Assembly: GCF_006658505.1 (NCBI RefSeq)
Contig: NZ_VFUZ01000017.1
Span: 62,001-126,000, forward strand
Length of the DNA stretch: 64,000 nt
Direction of reading: 5' to 3'
Origin: Mesorhizobium sp. B2-4-15
Lineage (GTDB): Bacteria > Pseudomonadota > Alphaproteobacteria > Rhizobiales > Rhizobiaceae
Shown: in pieces, positions 44,512 through 52,630 of the stretch
How the letters are laid out: every line of letters starts with the position of its first letter
How positions within the stretch are numbered: position 1 is the first letter of the stretch
Program-made: the position numbers and the translations under genes
Notes under the pieces: generated by a model
Seen by the model: only the letters and a program-made list of their open reading frames with translations
The model's database searches: none
Told to the model about the DNA's origin: nothing

Positions 44512-44964
44512 ATGACTAAAGACATCGAAGACGGCCCGGCAATGGATGCAGAGCGTTTCGCGGCGCTCGCCGAAGCCTATGGCGGCGATTTGCGTCGCTG
44601 GCCGGAAGCGGAGCGCGAAGCCGCCGCGGCCTTTGCTCCAAGCGAGGCAGGCCAAGCCATTTCGCGACATGCCGGCACGCTCGACACCCTGCTCGACAGC
44701 TACAGCGTCCAGCCCCCCGGCAAGGCGCTGCACGGCAGCATCCTACGCGTCGCCGACCGGCACCTCGTCCAGCGGCGGCGTCAGCGGTTCTGGTGGTTGG
44801 GATTGGGACTTGCCGGCATCGGCCTGGCCGGCGCCGTGGCCGGATTGGCCCTGGTGACCGTCGTCACGCCCGAGGCTCAGCCCGACCACTATGTGCTCGA
44901 TGCCAATGCGACGGCCTTCGGCGACGCCGGGCCCGACAGCGACACGATCGAGGAGGATCTATGA
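44512..44964 (+). CDS. One-pass membrane protein, probable anti-sigma factor
   Basis: 150 aa from the ATG at 44512 (GGGGAAAG upstream). The cytoplasmic part has FAALAEAYGGDLRRWPEAER, then a single membrane helix (FWWLGLGLAGIGLAGAVAGL, about 87-112) and a short acidic outer tail. Size, topology and place behind an ECF gene fit an anti-sigma factor, but no zinc-binding HxxxCxxC motif is present, so it is not the ZAS type. It overlaps the next start by 4 nt. Role is inferred from context. Confidence 0.75.
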   Translation: MTKDIEDGPAMDAERFAALAEAYGGDLRRWPEAEREAAAAFAPSEAGQAISRHAGTLDTLLDSYSVQPPGKALHGSILRVADRHLVQRRRQRFWWLGLGLAGIGLAGAVAGLALVTVVTPEAQPDHYVLDANATAFGDAGPDSDTIEEDL

Positions 44965-45416
44965 GCACAGGCCGAAACCTCCTCATCGCGTCGGTGGTGC
45001 TGAATGTGTTCCTGGCCGGCGCGCTCGCCGGCGGCGCCGTCTGGATAAGAAGCGGCAAGCAGGGCCAGGGCTATTCGCTGGAAGCGGCGGGCGGCCGGCT
45101 TCCCGACCAGCAGCGCACGCAGTTCCGCAAGGCGCTGCGGGAGGTCCGCCGCGAATCCCGCGATATTATCCTCGCTGGCCAGCAGGCCCGGCGGGAGGCG
45201 GCGGACCTGCTGCGGCAGCCCGTCCTTGACAAGGCGGCCCTGACGGCAGCCCTGGAGCGGGCCCGCAATGCCGACGTCACCATACGCGCGCGGCTGGAGC
45301 AGCGCATCATCGAGTTCGCGGCGGCGGGTTCGGCCGAGGATCGCGCCGTGTTGGCGGAAGGGCTCACAAGGCGCGCGGGCCAGCAACCACCCGCCACGCC
45401 AAAAAAATCGCCGTGA
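44961..45416 (+). CDS. Periplasmic heavy-metal sensor-like protein (CnrX/Metal_resist type)
   Basis: 151 aa, ATG overlapping the previous stop, GAGGAGG upstream. An N-terminal anchor (LLIASVVLNVFLAGALAGGA) is followed by a long all-helical periplasmic domain (FRKALREVRRESRDIILAGQ, AALTAALERARNADVTIRAR), the shape of CnrX/CzcE-like Metal_resist proteins. Few His or Met residues are present, so metal binding is not evident from sequence. It likely senses envelope or metal stress and releases the sigma factor through the membrane protein. Confidence 0.78.
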   Translation: MSTGRNLLIASVVLNVFLAGALAGGAVWIRSGKQGQGYSLEAAGGRLPDQQRTQFRKALREVRRESRDIILAGQQARREAADLLRQPVLDKAALTAALERARNADVTIRARLEQRIIEFAAAGSAEDRAVLAEGLTRRAGQQPPATPKKSP

Positions 45417-45450
45417 CGACCGACGGAAACTGCCGGCGGCAGCGTTTAAC
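45417..45450 (+). promoter_or_regulatory. Candidate ECF-sigma promoter, copy 2
   Basis: CGACCGACGGA (45417-45427) and GCGTTTAAC (45442-45450) begin at the base after the stop of the sensor-like gene and 75 nt before the His/Trp-rich gene. Block sequence and spacing are identical to copy 1 at 43294-43327. Confidence 0.6.
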
Positions 45451-45525
45451 CGGGAGAAGGGCAGGATCTGCCGGACCGCTGCGTGCGAGCAGGTCTTCAA
45501 CCTCTGAAATATTCGGAGCACGGAC

Positions 45526-45813
45526 ATGTTTCATCTGACAAAATACGCCATTACCGCCGCTCTTGCCGTAACCGGCACGGTTGCCACGGCCGCGGCATCT
45601 TCGGCGATGCCCATGGTGTCGCTTGCGCAGCCAGCCGCCCCCGCGCTGGTCGAGCACGTGGCCTGGGGCTGCGGCCCCGGCTGGCATCCCAACCGCTGGG
45701 GGCGCTGCGTTCCTTATCGCGTGGGGGTCTATCCGCGCTATTATTACTGGAACGGCCCGGGCTTCCACGCCTGGCATCCGCACCACCGCTGGCATCGCTG
45801 GCATCGCTGGTAG
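45526..45813 (+). CDS. Small secreted His/Trp-rich protein
   Basis: 95 aa. Signal peptide (YAITAALAVTGTVATAAASSA) and a mature part of only ~65 residues with GCGPGWHPNRWGRC, a short Cys pair framed by Gly, and a tail HPHHRWHRWHRW. Related GCG-x-G small exported proteins are common in Rhizobiales but their role is unknown. The His-rich tail could bind copper, nickel or zinc. It has its own copy of the candidate ECF promoter, so it is a likely effector of the sigma system. Confidence 0.8.
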   Translation: MFHLTKYAITAALAVTGTVATAAASSAMPMVSLAQPAAPALVEHVAWGCGPGWHPNRWGRCVPYRVGVYPRYYYWNGPGFHAWHPHHRWHRWHRW

Positions 45814-45823
45814 GCGCTTCCGA

Positions 45824-45843
45824 GGCCGGCTTCCGCGCCGGCC
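45824..45843 (+). terminator. GC-rich hairpin after the His/Trp-rich gene
   Basis: Perfect 7-bp stem GGCCGGC/GCCGGCC with a 6-nt loop, 11 nt after the stop; no T tract follows. Confidence 0.4.
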
Positions 45844-45927
45844 CCACACCTTGATTGAGCAGGTACGAAACGGCTCGAACGGGCTTCAGGCGCCTCGCGC
45901 GGAAAGCCCAAGCAATGGAGAGTTGAC

Positions 45928-47472
45928 TTGGCTATCCCGGCCTCCAATTCCCAGCCAGATCCGGCCCTTGTCGCTTCCAACCGTTTCGGGCTCGGGGCAA
46001 AGCCCGGCGACCGCGACAGGATTGCCGGCGACCCGCGCGGTTACCTGAAGGCGGAACTGCGGCAGCCCGACATCGCCATGATCTCGCTGGACGACCCGGC
46101 CTATGCAAGCCTGCTGGGCAGCACGCCGGCTATCCAGGCCAGCATGGCGGCAAATGTCCAGCGCAAGCTCGAACGTGAACGCATGGCCGCAGCGCAGCCG
46201 GCGATGGCAACAGCGAGCGTGCAGGAGATGCCCGCCCAAGCCACACCGGCTCGGTCCAAGCCAGTCCAGCCCAAGCCGGCCCAGTCCGCGCCGACCCAGG
46301 CTGCGCCTGCCCAGCCCATGCCGTCGCCGACCGCCCCCGCGAAGCCAGCCGTTCCACCGGTCGAGGCCAGGCTCTTCCGGGCCGAAGCACAAGCGCGCTT
46401 CGACAAAGCCTTTCGGGCCGAGGCCGGCTTCGTCGAGCGTCTCGTCTATTTCTGGTCGAATCATTTCTGTGTCTCGGCGGCGAAGGGGCCGATCGTGCGG
46501 GCCAGCGCCGGTGCCTTCGAGCGGGAAGCGATCCGTCCCTTCGTACTCGGCCGCTTCGCCGACATGCTGATGGCGGTCGAGCGGCATCCGGCGATGCTGT
46601 TCTATCTCGACAACCAGCAATCGATCGGCCCGGACTCCCGCGCCGGCAGGAACCGCCAGCGCGGCCTCAACGAGAACCTCGCCCGCGAGATCCTGGAACT
46701 GCACACGCTGGGCGTCGGCAGCGGCTACAGCCAAGCCGATGTCACCAGCTTCGCCCGTATCCTGACCGGCTGGATGATGGCCGGACGGGAAGGACGGCTG
46801 GGCGAGCCCGGCAGTTCGGTCTTCAACGCCAATGCGCATGAGCCTGGTGACGCGGTGCTGCTGGGCAAGACCTATCCGGCTGGCGGCATGGGCCAGGCCG
46901 AGGCCGCGCTCAACGATATCGCCCGCCATCCGGCGACGGCGCAACACATCGCCACCAAGCTCGCCCGACACTTCATAGCGGACGAACCGCCACCGGCGGT
47001 GGTGACGCGTCTCGCCAAGCTGTTCACCAGGAGCGATGGCAATCTCAGGGCGTTGGCGGCGGCGCTCATCGACATGCCTGAGGCCTGGTCGACGCCATTG
47101 ACCAAGATGCGCTCGCCCTTCGACTACATCGTCGCCATCCGCCGGGCCGCCGGACCCGGCCCGGCGAACGATCCCGGCCAGTCGCTCAACTGGCTCAGCG
47201 CGCTGGGCGAGCCGCTCTGGCAGCCACCGGGGCCGAACGGCTTTTCCGACCAGGCTGACAGTTGGGCCTCTGCCGAAGGCATGAAGATCCGCCTCGACAT
47301 CGCCTGGCAGGCGGCCCGCCAGGTCAAGGACATCGGCAATCCCAACGACATGCTCGACGCCGTCATCGGTCCCTCCGCCTCGCTGGAGACGCGGCAGGCG
47401 GTCGCACGCGCCGAGTCCAAGCAGCAAGGCCTGGCGCTGCTGCTGATTGCGCCCGAATTCCAGAGACGATAG
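45928..47472 (+). CDS. DUF1800 family protein
   Basis: 514 aa from a TTG start with GGAGAG 7 nt upstream; no ATG fits better. DUF1800 features: SNRFGLGAKPGDRDRIAGDP at the front, FVERLVYFWSNHFCVS, GLNENLAREILELHTLGVG, the YSQADVTSFARILTGWMM block and FDYIVAIRRA. A Pro/Ala/Gln/Ser linker (about 95-145) splits the domain. No signal peptide is seen. DUF1800 and DUF1501 genes nearly always come as a pair, possibly exported together; role unknown. Confidence 0.88.
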   Translation: MAIPASNSQPDPALVASNRFGLGAKPGDRDRIAGDPRGYLKAELRQPDIAMISLDDPAYASLLGSTPAIQASMAANVQRKLERERMAAAQPAMATASVQEMPAQATPARSKPVQPKPAQSAPTQAAPAQPMPSPTAPAKPAVPPVEARLFRAEAQARFDKAFRAEAGFVERLVYFWSNHFCVSAAKGPIVRASAGAFEREAIRPFVLGRFADMLMAVERHPAMLFYLDNQQSIGPDSRAGRNRQRGLNENLAREILELHTLGVGSGYSQADVTSFARILTGWMMAGREGRLGEPGSSVFNANAHEPGDAVLLGKTYPAGGMGQAEAALNDIARHPATAQHIATKLARHFIADEPPPAVVTRLAKLFTRSDGNLRALAAALIDMPEAWSTPLTKMRSPFDYIVAIRRAAGPGPANDPGQSLNWLSALGEPLWQPPGPNGFSDQADSWASAEGMKIRLDIAWQAARQVKDIGNPNDMLDAVIGPSASLETRQAVARAESKQQGLALLLIAPEFQRR

Positions 47473-47506
47473 CGCCAGCGCGGACAACTCCCACGGAGAC
47501 AAGGTC

Positions 47507-48745
47507 ATGAGCCTGCTGTGTGAAACCCCTCGTCCTTCCCGCCGCGCCGTGCTGATGACCGGCGGCGCGCTGTTTGCCTGGGCCTATCTGCCCCGCTTCG
47601 CCCGTGCCGCCGACAATCGCGACCCGCGCCTGATCGTTATCGTGTTGCGCGGCGCGCTCGATGGCCTGTCGGCTGTCGGTCCGGTCGGGGATCCGGACTA
47701 TGCCGGCCTGCATGGCGATATCGCGCTGTCGCTCACCGGCCCGCACGCGGCGCTGCCGCTCGATGGTTTCTTCGCGGTCAATCCGGCGATGCCGGTATTC
47801 GCGCGGCTGTTCAAGGCAAGACAAGCGGCGGTGGTGCATGCAGCCGCGACAGGCTACCGCGAACGCTCGCATTTCGACGGGCAGGATGTGCTGGAGAGCG
47901 GCTATGCCGGCCCGGGCCATGTCGCCACCGGATGGCTCAACCGGGCGCTCGAGAGCCTGCCGGCCGGCGACCGCGTCGCGACGCTTGGCGGATTGGCCGT
48001 CGGGCCTTCGACACCGCTGGTGATCCGCGGCGCGGCACCGGTGCTCGGCTGGGCGCCGCAATCCCTGCCGCCGCCAGCCGGCGACCTCGCGGCGCGGGTT
48101 CTCGATCTCTACCAGCATCGCGACCCGGTGCTGGCGGTGGCCTTGCAAAAAGGCCTCGATGCCGACCGCATGGCGCTCGACGACCAGATGGTCGCCAAAG
48201 CAATCAAGCCGAAGGGGGGCCTCGACAGCGCCGCCGGCATGCGGCAGGCCGCGCAAGGCGCCGCCAAGCTGATCGCGGCCGATGATGGGCCGCGGGTTGC
48301 CGCCCTCGCCTTCGACGGCTGGGACACCCATGTCAATGAGGGCGGCGCGACCGGCCGGCTTGCCACTTTGCTCGGTGGTCTCGACGGTGCCTTCGAGGAA
48401 TTCGAGAAGGGGCTTGGCGAGCGCTGGAAGGACACTGCGATCGTCGCCATCACCGAGTTCGGGCGCACGGCGCGGATCAACGGCACGGTCGGCACCGATC
48501 ACGGCACCGGCACGGTGGTGCTGCTCGCCGGCGGCGCGATCAAGGGCGACCGCGTCATCGCAGACTGGCCGGGATTGAAGCCGGCTCAGCTCCGTGAGCA
48601 ACGCGATCTCGCGCCGACCAGCGATGTCAGAGCCGTGCTGAAGGGCCTGCTCGCCGACCAGTTCGGTCTTTCCGCCGCCGTGCTTGGCGACAAGGTGTTT
48701 CCGGAGTCGGCGGCAGTGAAGCCGATGACGAACCTGGTTGTCTGA
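47507..48745 (+). CDS. DUF1501 family protein, Tat-exported
   Basis: 412 aa from the ATG at 47507. A twin-arginine signal (PSRRAVLMTGGALFAWAYLP) precedes RLIVIVLRGALDGLSAVGPV, the start of the DUF1501 alkaline-phosphatase-like fold; RSHFDGQDVLESGY, DGWDTHVNEGG, ITEFGRTARINGTVGTDHGTG are the conserved metal-site-like blocks. It follows the DUF1800 gene by 34 nt. The fold is related to sulfatases and phosphatases but no substrate is known. Confidence 0.9.
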   Translation: MSLLCETPRPSRRAVLMTGGALFAWAYLPRFARAADNRDPRLIVIVLRGALDGLSAVGPVGDPDYAGLHGDIALSLTGPHAALPLDGFFAVNPAMPVFARLFKARQAAVVHAAATGYRERSHFDGQDVLESGYAGPGHVATGWLNRALESLPAGDRVATLGGLAVGPSTPLVIRGAAPVLGWAPQSLPPPAGDLAARVLDLYQHRDPVLAVALQKGLDADRMALDDQMVAKAIKPKGGLDSAAGMRQAAQGAAKLIAADDGPRVAALAFDGWDTHVNEGGATGRLATLLGGLDGAFEEFEKGLGERWKDTAIVAITEFGRTARINGTVGTDHGTGTVVLLAGGAIKGDRVIADWPGLKPAQLREQRDLAPTSDVRAVLKGLLADQFGLSAAVLGDKVFPESAAVKPMTNLVV

Positions 48746-48756
48746 AACGCTCACGA

Positions 48757-48778
48757 CGCCGCGATTTTCAGCGCGGCG
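48757..48778. terminator. Hairpin between convergent genes
   Basis: Seven-bp stem CGCCGCG/CGCGGCG around an 8-nt T-rich loop, midway between the DUF1501 stop and the acyltransferase stop. Could serve both directions. Confidence 0.4.
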
Positions 48779-48799
48779 CCGTCTCGCCGTCACCCGTGA

Positions 48800-51700
48800 T
48801 CAGGCGGCCTCGACCTTGGCGGAAGGCTCATCCTCGCCACGCACCAGTCTGGTCACGCCGGCGAAGTCGAGCTTGCCGGAGCCGAGCACCGGCACTTTCT
48901 GGACGACGCGCACTTCGGCGGGCACCATCAAGTCCATGGCGCCGTTCGTCTTGGCGAAGTTCAGGAACTCGGCGCGCGTGGCGCCGGGAGCCTCGGTGAT
49001 GAGAATGAGCTTCTCACCCTTGCGCGCATCCGGCACGGAAGCGACTGCCGAGAGCAAGCCCTTCCACAGTTCGCCGGCCAGCGCCTCGACCGCTGCGAGC
49101 GAGATCATCTCGCCGCCGATCTTGGCGAAACGCTTGGCGCGGCCGCGAATGGTGATAAATCCCGCCTCGTCGATGGAGACGACGTCACCGGTGTCATGCC
49201 AGCCGTCCGGGAGAGGTTCGAGCACGCCCGGCTTCTCGGCGCGCAGATAGCCCGCCATGACGTTTGGCCCACGTATATAGAGCCGCCCGCCATTGTCGTC
49301 ACGAGGCACCGGATCGAGACGATACTCCATTCCGGGCATGATTTTGCCGACAGTGCCGGAGCGGTTGTACATCGGTGTGTTGATGGAGATCACCGGCGCG
49401 GTCTCGGTGACGCCATAGCCTTCGAGGATACGCACGCCGAACTTTTCCATATAGGTCATGCGCGTCGCGGCCTTGACGGGCTCCGCGCCGGCAAAGCAAT
49501 AGCGTATCGAACGGAAATCGTACGGGTGCGCGGTGCGGGCATAGCCGCTGAGAAACGTATCGGTGCCGAAGATGATCGTCGCGTTCGATGCGTAGATCAG
49601 TTCCGGCACGATGCGGTAGTGCAGCGGCGACGGGTAGAAATAGACCGGTACGCCCGAGATCAGCGGCAGCACGGTGCCGGCCGTCATGCCGAAGGAATGG
49701 AAGATCGGCAGCACGTTGAACACCTTGTCGCCCGAGTGGAAGTCGATGCGGGAGGCGGCCTGCGCGGCATTGGCCAGGATGTTGCGGTGGGTGAGCACCA
49801 CGCCCTTTGGCGTGCCTTCCGACCCGGAGGTGAACAGGATCACCGCAGGGTCGGCGGCCTTGCGGGCAACCCTGGGCGTGCTCTTGCGCAACAGGCCGAG
49901 CAGTTTGTCCTTGAGGCCGATGGTGGCGCGCAGATCATCCAGCCAGACAATGTCGACCGACCGGCCCATCTCCTCGACCACGGCGCCAAGCTTGGCCTGT
50001 TCCACGAAGGCCCGCGAGGTAAGCACGGTGCGCACCTCGGCCGCCTTGCAGGCCGACAGGATGTTGGCCGCACCGGCGGTGAAGTTGATCATCGCCGCCA
50101 CCTTGCCCGCCGACATCACGCCAAGCAGTGTGGCGCAAGAGCCGTTGGCGTTGGGCAGCATGATGCCGAGCGCCCGCTGGCCGGCATAGAGGTTCTTGAA
50201 CTTCTCACCGAGGACGGCGGCCGCGGTGAGTAGCTTGCCGTAGCTCAGCGAACCGGTGACGGGATCCTGAACGGCGAGCCGTTTCATGCCGCGTTCGTTC
50301 GCGGTCTCGATGATCTTTTCCAGCACGGTCTTGTCGATATTCTGGGTGCGGAAGACGAGATCCGACATGACCTGATAGAGTGCTGCACCCGCCGCTGCGC
50401 GGCGCTGGCGGCCTTTCAGTTCCTGCGGCACTTCAAGCTTGACCGGCTTCAGTATGGTCACTTTGACCTTCGGGAACAGGCGGCGGCGCACATGCTGAGA
50501 GGTCAGGCGCGAGAACGGGCTTTTCTCCAGCCCGTCGATGCGGATCGGCACCACCGTCGAGCCGGTCTTATCGGCCACCATGGCGGCGCCGTCATAGACC
50601 TTCATCAGGCCGCCGGTGACGGTGATGCGGCCTTCGGGGAAAATGACCAGCGGATCACCGTTCTGCACGATCTTGATCAGCGTGCGCGTCGACATTGGCT
50701 TGGCCGGATTGAGCGGCAGCGCGCGGGTCAGTTTCAGGAAAGGCTTCATCCACCAGGCCTGCGCGATGGTGTAGTCGATGGCGAAGACCGGTTCTTCATC
50801 CGTCAGCGTCAACGCCAGCGGGCCATCGAGGAAGCTGACATGGTTGAGCGCCAGGATGGGTGCCTTGCCGGCAGCCTTGAGGTTTTCGATCCCCTCGACT
50901 TCCAGGCGGTGGAAGGCGCGGAAGAGGATGGAGACGAAGTCGCGGAACGGATTCGTCGGCAGGTATCTCAGCATCAGCCAGGCAGCGACCACATTGGCCG
51001 CGACGAGGCCGAACAGGATGCTTCCGACGGAAACGCCCGCTGCCTGGATCGCGGCAACGAGTATGCCACCCACGGTCATGAAGCCGGCATTGACGATGCT
51101 GACCGCGGCGACGACACGGGCACGGCGCGCCTCGGGCGACCATGCCTGCACGGCGGCGAAGGTCGGCACCACGAGAAAGGCGGCCGAGATGGCCATGCCG
51201 GCGAGGTCGATCGCGACACGGATGGTGTTCGGCCCGGCGAAGAACATGGCAAGGGTCTCGGCGCTCGGCGACGGCTGCATGCTCCAGATTGTCCAGGCGA
51301 GGTGCAGGCCGAACAGCGCAAGCAGCGCCGTGCCGACCGGGGCCGGCAAGAGCACGACACGTCCCTGCGACATCCATGCGGCAATGGCCGAACCGATAGC
51401 GATCGAGACGGCGAACACAGCGAGGTAGGCGGTGACGGCGATCTCTCCGCCGCCGAGCGAATCCTTGACCAGCGTCGGCAGGATCGAAAGGATAATGGCT
51501 CCGATCAGCCAGAACCAGGAGGTCATCAGGCCGGCGCGCCAGATGCGTGTTTCGGTGCGCAATTCGCTGACCTGACGCCAGGTCGAACGAAGGATGTTCC
51601 TGTCGATGACAAGGCTGGGAGCAGCCGAACCCGTCGAAGGAATGTAGCGGCTGACGAACCAGCAGCCGACTGACAGGATCATCATGATCGGCCCGAAGAC

Positions 51701-52222
51701 CCAGACGCCGATGCCATCGGCCGAGACGACGCCGCCGGCGATGGTGCCGCCCAGGATGGCGGCGAAGGTCGCCGACTCGATCCAGGCATTGGCGCGCGGC
51801 AATTCCTTGCGCTCGAGATGATCCGGCAGGATGCCGTACTTGATCGGTCCGAACAGCGCCGAGATGATGCCGAACATGAGCAACGCCGTCATCAGCACCG
51901 GGATCGACGACAGCGCGATCCCGATGACTGCGACTGCAGCGGCGGCGATCTCCGCGAATTTCAGCCGGCGGGCGATCAGGGCCTTGTCGAACCGGTCAGC
52001 GATCTCGCCGCCCAGGGCTGACAGGAGCAGGAAAGGAGCCATGAACACGGCTCCAGCAAGCGTGACCAGCGAGGCCGCCTGGTCGGCGGCCAAGGTGAAG
52101 AGGATCAGAAAAACCAGTGTGTTCTTGAGGAAATTGTCATTGAGCGCGGACAGGAACTGCGTCCAGAACAGAGGCGCAAAGCGCCGCGACAACATGAGAT
52201 GAGTGTTCATGGCGGTTTCCAT
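48800..52222 (-). CDS. Three-domain MFS transporter / acyltransferase / acyl-ACP synthetase (Aas-like)
   Basis: 1140 aa; start 52222 or the in-frame ATG at 52210. Residues ~10-400 are an MFS/LplT-like transporter (LFWTQFLSALNDNFLKNTLV), ~430-630 a PlsC acyltransferase with NHVSFLDG (the HX4D motif) and FPEGRITVTGG, and ~650-1140 an AMP-binding ligase with FTSGSEGTPKGVVLTHRN, YGVTETAPVISINTP and WHDTGDVVSIDE. Such fusions import lysophospholipid and re-acylate it with acyl-ACP, repairing membrane lipids. In E. coli LplT and Aas are separate. Three TGAAC-N3-GTTCA sites lie upstream. Confidence 0.92.
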   Translation of the reverse strand: METAMNTHLMLSRRFAPLFWTQFLSALNDNFLKNTLVFLILFTLAADQAASLVTLAGAVFMAPFLLLSALGGEIADRFDKALIARRLKFAEIAAAAVAVIGIALSSIPVLMTALLMFGIISALFGPIKYGILPDHLERKELPRANAWIESATFAAILGGTIAGGVVSADGIGVWVFGPIMMILSVGCWFVSRYIPSTGSAAPSLVIDRNILRSTWRQVSELRTETRIWRAGLMTSWFWLIGAIILSILPTLVKDSLGGGEIAVTAYLAVFAVSIAIGSAIAAWMSQGRVVLLPAPVGTALLALFGLHLAWTIWSMQPSPSAETLAMFFAGPNTIRVAIDLAGMAISAAFLVVPTFAAVQAWSPEARRARVVAAVSIVNAGFMTVGGILVAAIQAAGVSVGSILFGLVAANVVAAWLMLRYLPTNPFRDFVSILFRAFHRLEVEGIENLKAAGKAPILALNHVSFLDGPLALTLTDEEPVFAIDYTIAQAWWMKPFLKLTRALPLNPAKPMSTRTLIKIVQNGDPLVIFPEGRITVTGGLMKVYDGAAMVADKTGSTVVPIRIDGLEKSPFSRLTSQHVRRRLFPKVKVTILKPVKLEVPQELKGRQRRAAAGAALYQVMSDLVFRTQNIDKTVLEKIIETANERGMKRLAVQDPVTGSLSYGKLLTAAAVLGEKFKNLYAGQRALGIMLPNANGSCATLLGVMSAGKVAAMINFTAGAANILSACKAAEVRTVLTSRAFVEQAKLGAVVEEMGRSVDIVWLDDLRATIGLKDKLLGLLRKSTPRVARKAADPAVILFTSGSEGTPKGVVLTHRNILANAAQAASRIDFHSGDKVFNVLPIFHSFGMTAGTVLPLISGVPVYFYPSPLHYRIVPELIYASNATIIFGTDTFLSGYARTAHPYDFRSIRYCFAGAEPVKAATRMTYMEKFGVRILEGYGVTETAPVISINTPMYNRSGTVGKIMPGMEYRLDPVPRDDNGGRLYIRGPNVMAGYLRAEKPGVLEPLPDGWHDTGDVVSIDEAGFITIRGRAKRFAKIGGEMISLAAVEALAGELWKGLLSAVASVPDARKGEKLILITEAPGATRAEFLNFAKTNGAMDLMVPAEVRVVQKVPVLGSGKLDFAGVTRLVRGEDEPSAKVEAA

Positions 52223-52425
52223 TTGGCGGAACCCTACGGCTGTGCGCCGACAGGCCCTGCGGGTTGCAGGCGCTGTTTCAATCCCAGCGATATCGGTAAG
52301 CTGGTTAAACTTCCTTACCGCGGTTCATGCCCACGCTTGGCTCCGGCAGCCGGTGTTTGAACCCACGGAAGAGACGGGTTGTGCGGTACACATGCCAAGC
52401 TGTTTCGGCATTTTTCGACCCTCCT

Positions 52426-52494
52426 GAACGCTGTTCACGATAGGACCCTATCACATCATGAACAACGTTCAAGAGAAAAATGAACGACGTTCAT
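52426..52494. promoter_or_regulatory. Triple TGAAC-N3-GTTCA operator
   Basis: Three perfect half-site pairs: 52426-52438 (spacer GCT), 52460-52472 (AAC) and 52482-52494 (GAC). They stand in the 408-bp gap between the acyltransferase (start 52222) and the convergent end at 52631. A CGGTAAG/CTTACCG inverted repeat at 52294-52320 is nearer the gene. The 13-bp palindrome form fits a TetR-family repressor, but none is adjacent. Rest of the gap appears empty. Confidence 0.6.
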
Positions 52495-52630
52495 TGCCAA
52501 TGAAGGAAGAAGGTCGGACTACGGAACCCTGTCTCGAAAGGAATGTGCATCGCCAACGATTAGCCTCGCACGCGCTATGCACGCCAGAGGAGCAGCCCGG
52601 TGACATCGGTGCGGCGCCTATTGGCACGCC

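Noticed and set aside
46230-46370. Repetitive CCNGCC-rich stretch considered as a DNA repeat or CRISPR-like array
   Set aside because: It is the Pro/Ala/Gln linker inside the DUF1800 reading frame; units are irregular and have no spacers. No CRISPR array was found anywhere in the window.
45886-47508. 540-codon minus-strand frame opposite the DUF1800 gene
   Set aside because: Arg/Gly/Asp-rich composition typical of antisense frames, and the plus-strand gene shows clear family motifs.
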